A DNA stretch of 64,000 nt from Phenylobacterium haematophilum (GTDB lineage: Bacteria > Pseudomonadota > Alphaproteobacteria > Caulobacterales > Caulobacteraceae), in assembly GCF_014196295.1 (NCBI RefSeq), contig NZ_JACIDK010000004.1, positions 186,001 to 250,000 of the forward strand, read 5' to 3'. Under the pieces are notes generated by a model, which was given only the letters and a program-made list of their open reading frames with translations, ran no database searches and had not been told where the DNA came from. This document shows positions 62,572 through 64,000 of the stretch, piece by piece. The translations under genes and the position numbers were made by a program. Positions within the stretch are counted from its first letter, which is position 1. Each line of letters starts with the position of its first letter.

Positions 62572-63939
62572 ATGAAACTGCTGAATTTCGTCTGTCGAGG
62601 CCTAAATGGCTATCTCGACTTCGACCTATCGTTTCGCAAAGACGTTAGCTTCCTCATTGGGATCAACGGGAGCGGAAAAACCAGCGTCCTCAAAGCAATT
62701 ATGGCCTTACTCGGACCGGATATCGACTGGCTAATGAATGCCAGATACGACTCCATTTTAGTAGACCTAGAGCATGAGGATGCTCATTTGGTAATATCGG
62801 CCATAAAGAGCAATAATAATATACAATTCTCCTTCTCTAATGGCGATGACTTCTCATCCGTTACTATATCTGATGAGATTTATAGAAACAGCCTTCGAAT
62901 TAGAGAAGACCTATTGCGAGATTCCGATGGCGACTACATTCGAGTAAGGGAGTCGGTTTCCGAGATCACTGAAACGATGGCTCCATTTCAGGCCGTACGG
63001 GGACTCCCCACACCAATATTCCTGGGCCTAGACCGGACCAGCCTACCGACGAGCGCAAGAAGCAATCAGCGGCAACGCCGCGCCCCTCCCCCCAAACGAA
63101 CTCACGCCACACTAAGAGCATTTCTCGACGAGAGCGTTGCCCAAGCAGAAGCGATTGCCATTGAAGCGGCAAAGCAAGCACAGGTTCTTAGAACTCGACG
63201 AGCATCTGAACTTCGGGAGCAGATTTTGCTATCTCTATTTTCAGAAGGCGCGTCACGGGGCAGCGCAGATCTTCCACGATCAGTAGATATTCGACGGTAC
63301 GAAAAGGCACGAAAATCACTAAAGGCCGCCTTCACCGCCCTCGGAATAGATACAGCACGCGTCGAACAAACCATTGACCCGTTCTTTTCAGAGGTAATAG
63401 GCGTTGCAACAGCCCTAAGCAAACACAAAAACTTAGAAGTAATCATCGCAAAAAGTGACGACAATACGACCAGAAACTTTATTAGTTGGATGCGACTAGA
63501 GCCTCGCGTATCACTTATAAAGGAGATTGAGGAATTTGTAAATAACTTCAACGACGCTGAATCTGAAATATTCAGGCACACAAATCGATATTTATCTATA
63601 ATGAACTCATTCCTGGAAGATTCCAGGAAGACTTTATCCTTCAAAGAAGACGCCTCACTTATCGTTAAACTGCCATCCGGAGAAATGGCGGACGTTTACC
63701 ACCTGTCATCGGGCGAACGTCAACTATTTGTTCTCATAACATCATTGATGTTTAACGACGACCAACGCCGCGCGAGCGCTGTTATCATAGATGAACCAGA
63801 ACTCTCCCTGCACATAAAGTGGCAAGAGATGTTCGTAGATTCATTGCTGGAAGCAAATCCAGATATTCAGCTTATATTGGCGACTCACAGCCCATCCATC
63901 ATCTTGGATCGCGATGAGAATTGCGTGGATCTGGCATGA
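62572..63939 (+). CDS. ABC-type AAA ATPase, candidate PARIS defence ATPase (AriA-like)
   Basis: A 455-residue RecF/OLD-type ATPase with N-terminal Walker A (IGINGSGKTS, Lys36), ABC signature HLSSGERQ (residues 377-384), Walker B VIIDEPELSLH (404-414) and H-loop ATHSP (His439). The middle (about 190-350) is a helical insert. DNA is clearly AT-richer than the rest of the window, indicating transfer. The stop overlaps the start of a second gene (ATGATG), matching ATPase-plus-effector operons such as PARIS (AriA followed by the DUF4435 nuclease AriB), but OLD-like or other pairs are possible. Confidence 0.8.
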   Translation: MKLLNFVCRGLNGYLDFDLSFRKDVSFLIGINGSGKTSVLKAIMALLGPDIDWLMNARYDSILVDLEHEDAHLVISAIKSNNNIQFSFSNGDDFSSVTISDEIYRNSLRIREDLLRDSDGDYIRVRESVSEITETMAPFQAVRGLPTPIFLGLDRTSLPTSARSNQRQRRAPPPKRTHATLRAFLDESVAQAEAIAIEAAKQAQVLRTRRASELREQILLSLFSEGASRGSADLPRSVDIRRYEKARKSLKAAFTALGIDTARVEQTIDPFFSEVIGVATALSKHKNLEVIIAKSDDNTTRNFISWMRLEPRVSLIKEIEEFVNNFNDAESEIFRHTNRYLSIMNSFLEDSRKTLSFKEDASLIVKLPSGEMADVYHLSSGERQLFVLITSLMFNDDQRRASAVIIDEPELSLHIKWQEMFVDSLLEANPDIQLILATHSPSIILDRDENCVDLA

Positions 63940-64000
63940 TGAAGTATTCAGGAAACGCGCGCCGCGCCTACGGCCGCCTGATGCAAGCGTACAACGACAT
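63936..64000 (+). CDS. Truncated second gene of the ATPase operon, candidate DUF4435/AriB
   Basis: Only 21 codons are visible (MMKYSGNARRAYGRLMQAYND and onward). The ATG at 63936 overlaps the ATPase stop codon. The short N terminus with a helix ending AYND is compatible with DUF4435 (TOPRIM-like) proteins that follow such ATPases in PARIS loci, but 21 residues cannot establish the family. Confidence 0.45.
   Translation, partial: MMKYSGNARRAYGRLMQAYND

Overview
The window is high-GC bacterial chromosome except for its last 1.5 kb. Gene content (a 960-residue TonB-dependent receptor, DcaP-type and OprP-like porins, DUF2092, DUF3297, dodecin, catalase-peroxidase, a Sf6-type small-terminase-like gene) points to an alphaproteobacterium, most likely a Caulobacterales member such as Phenylobacterium or Caulobacter. 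That placement is inference from protein flavour, not from a marker gene. I see no rRNA, tRNA, CRISPR array or complete insertion sequence.

Left end (1-10 kb): a LysR regulator; a four-gene overlapping operon (folE2, DUF393, DUF3429, SDR) divergent from a MerR/B12-binding photoreceptor-type regulator of the LitR/CarH kind; and a dabB-dabA inorganic-carbon uptake operon followed by two very small genes. The LysR gene and dabB share a 38-bp upstream element (28 of 38 bases identical) centred on a GTTC-N9-GAAY LysR-type box, so the LysR protein probably controls the dab operon and itself. A periplasmic hydroxyisourate hydrolase follows.

Middle (10-48 kb): mostly stand-alone metabolic and envelope genes. 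These include an acyl-CoA dehydrogenase with an ABM-domain protein, a TerB-DnaJ protein, a 5-oxoprolinase whose coding sequence carries a 119-bp palindromic repeat, an orphan ParA, the TonB receptor, a LysR/azoreductase pair, a DsbA-like protein with dodecin, a dienelactone hydrolase/EthD pair, a MocR regulator divergent from DUF983, and a GcvA-like LysR. From 35.7 to 41.5 kb lies an envelope cluster: OprP-like porin with a DUF202 protein, then DcaP porin, Tat-exported glutaminase and another porin. Next come an operon of DUF2092, a Gly/Ser/Arg-rich protein and an amidohydrolase, a PQQ-dependent dehydrogenase lipoprotein, an aldehyde dehydrogenase and a MipA-type outer-membrane protein.

Right part (48.9-64 kb): an aminotransferase gene broken by a frameshift just before its PLP lysine, katG, a nitroreductase, a GST, a CAP-domain protein, a degenerate FixP-like cytochrome c, a cyclophilin, a secreted zinc phospholipase C-like protein with a stand-alone paralogue of its C-terminal domain encoded next to it, a hydroxypyruvate isomerase-like/GMC oxidoreductase operon, a dispersed palindromic repeat, and a duplicated-HTH terminase-like protein. 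The window ends in visibly AT-richer DNA holding an ABC-type AAA ATPase whose stop overlaps the start of a second, truncated gene. This pair is the best candidate for a mobile defence system (PARIS-like, AriA/AriB) and is cut off by the window edge.
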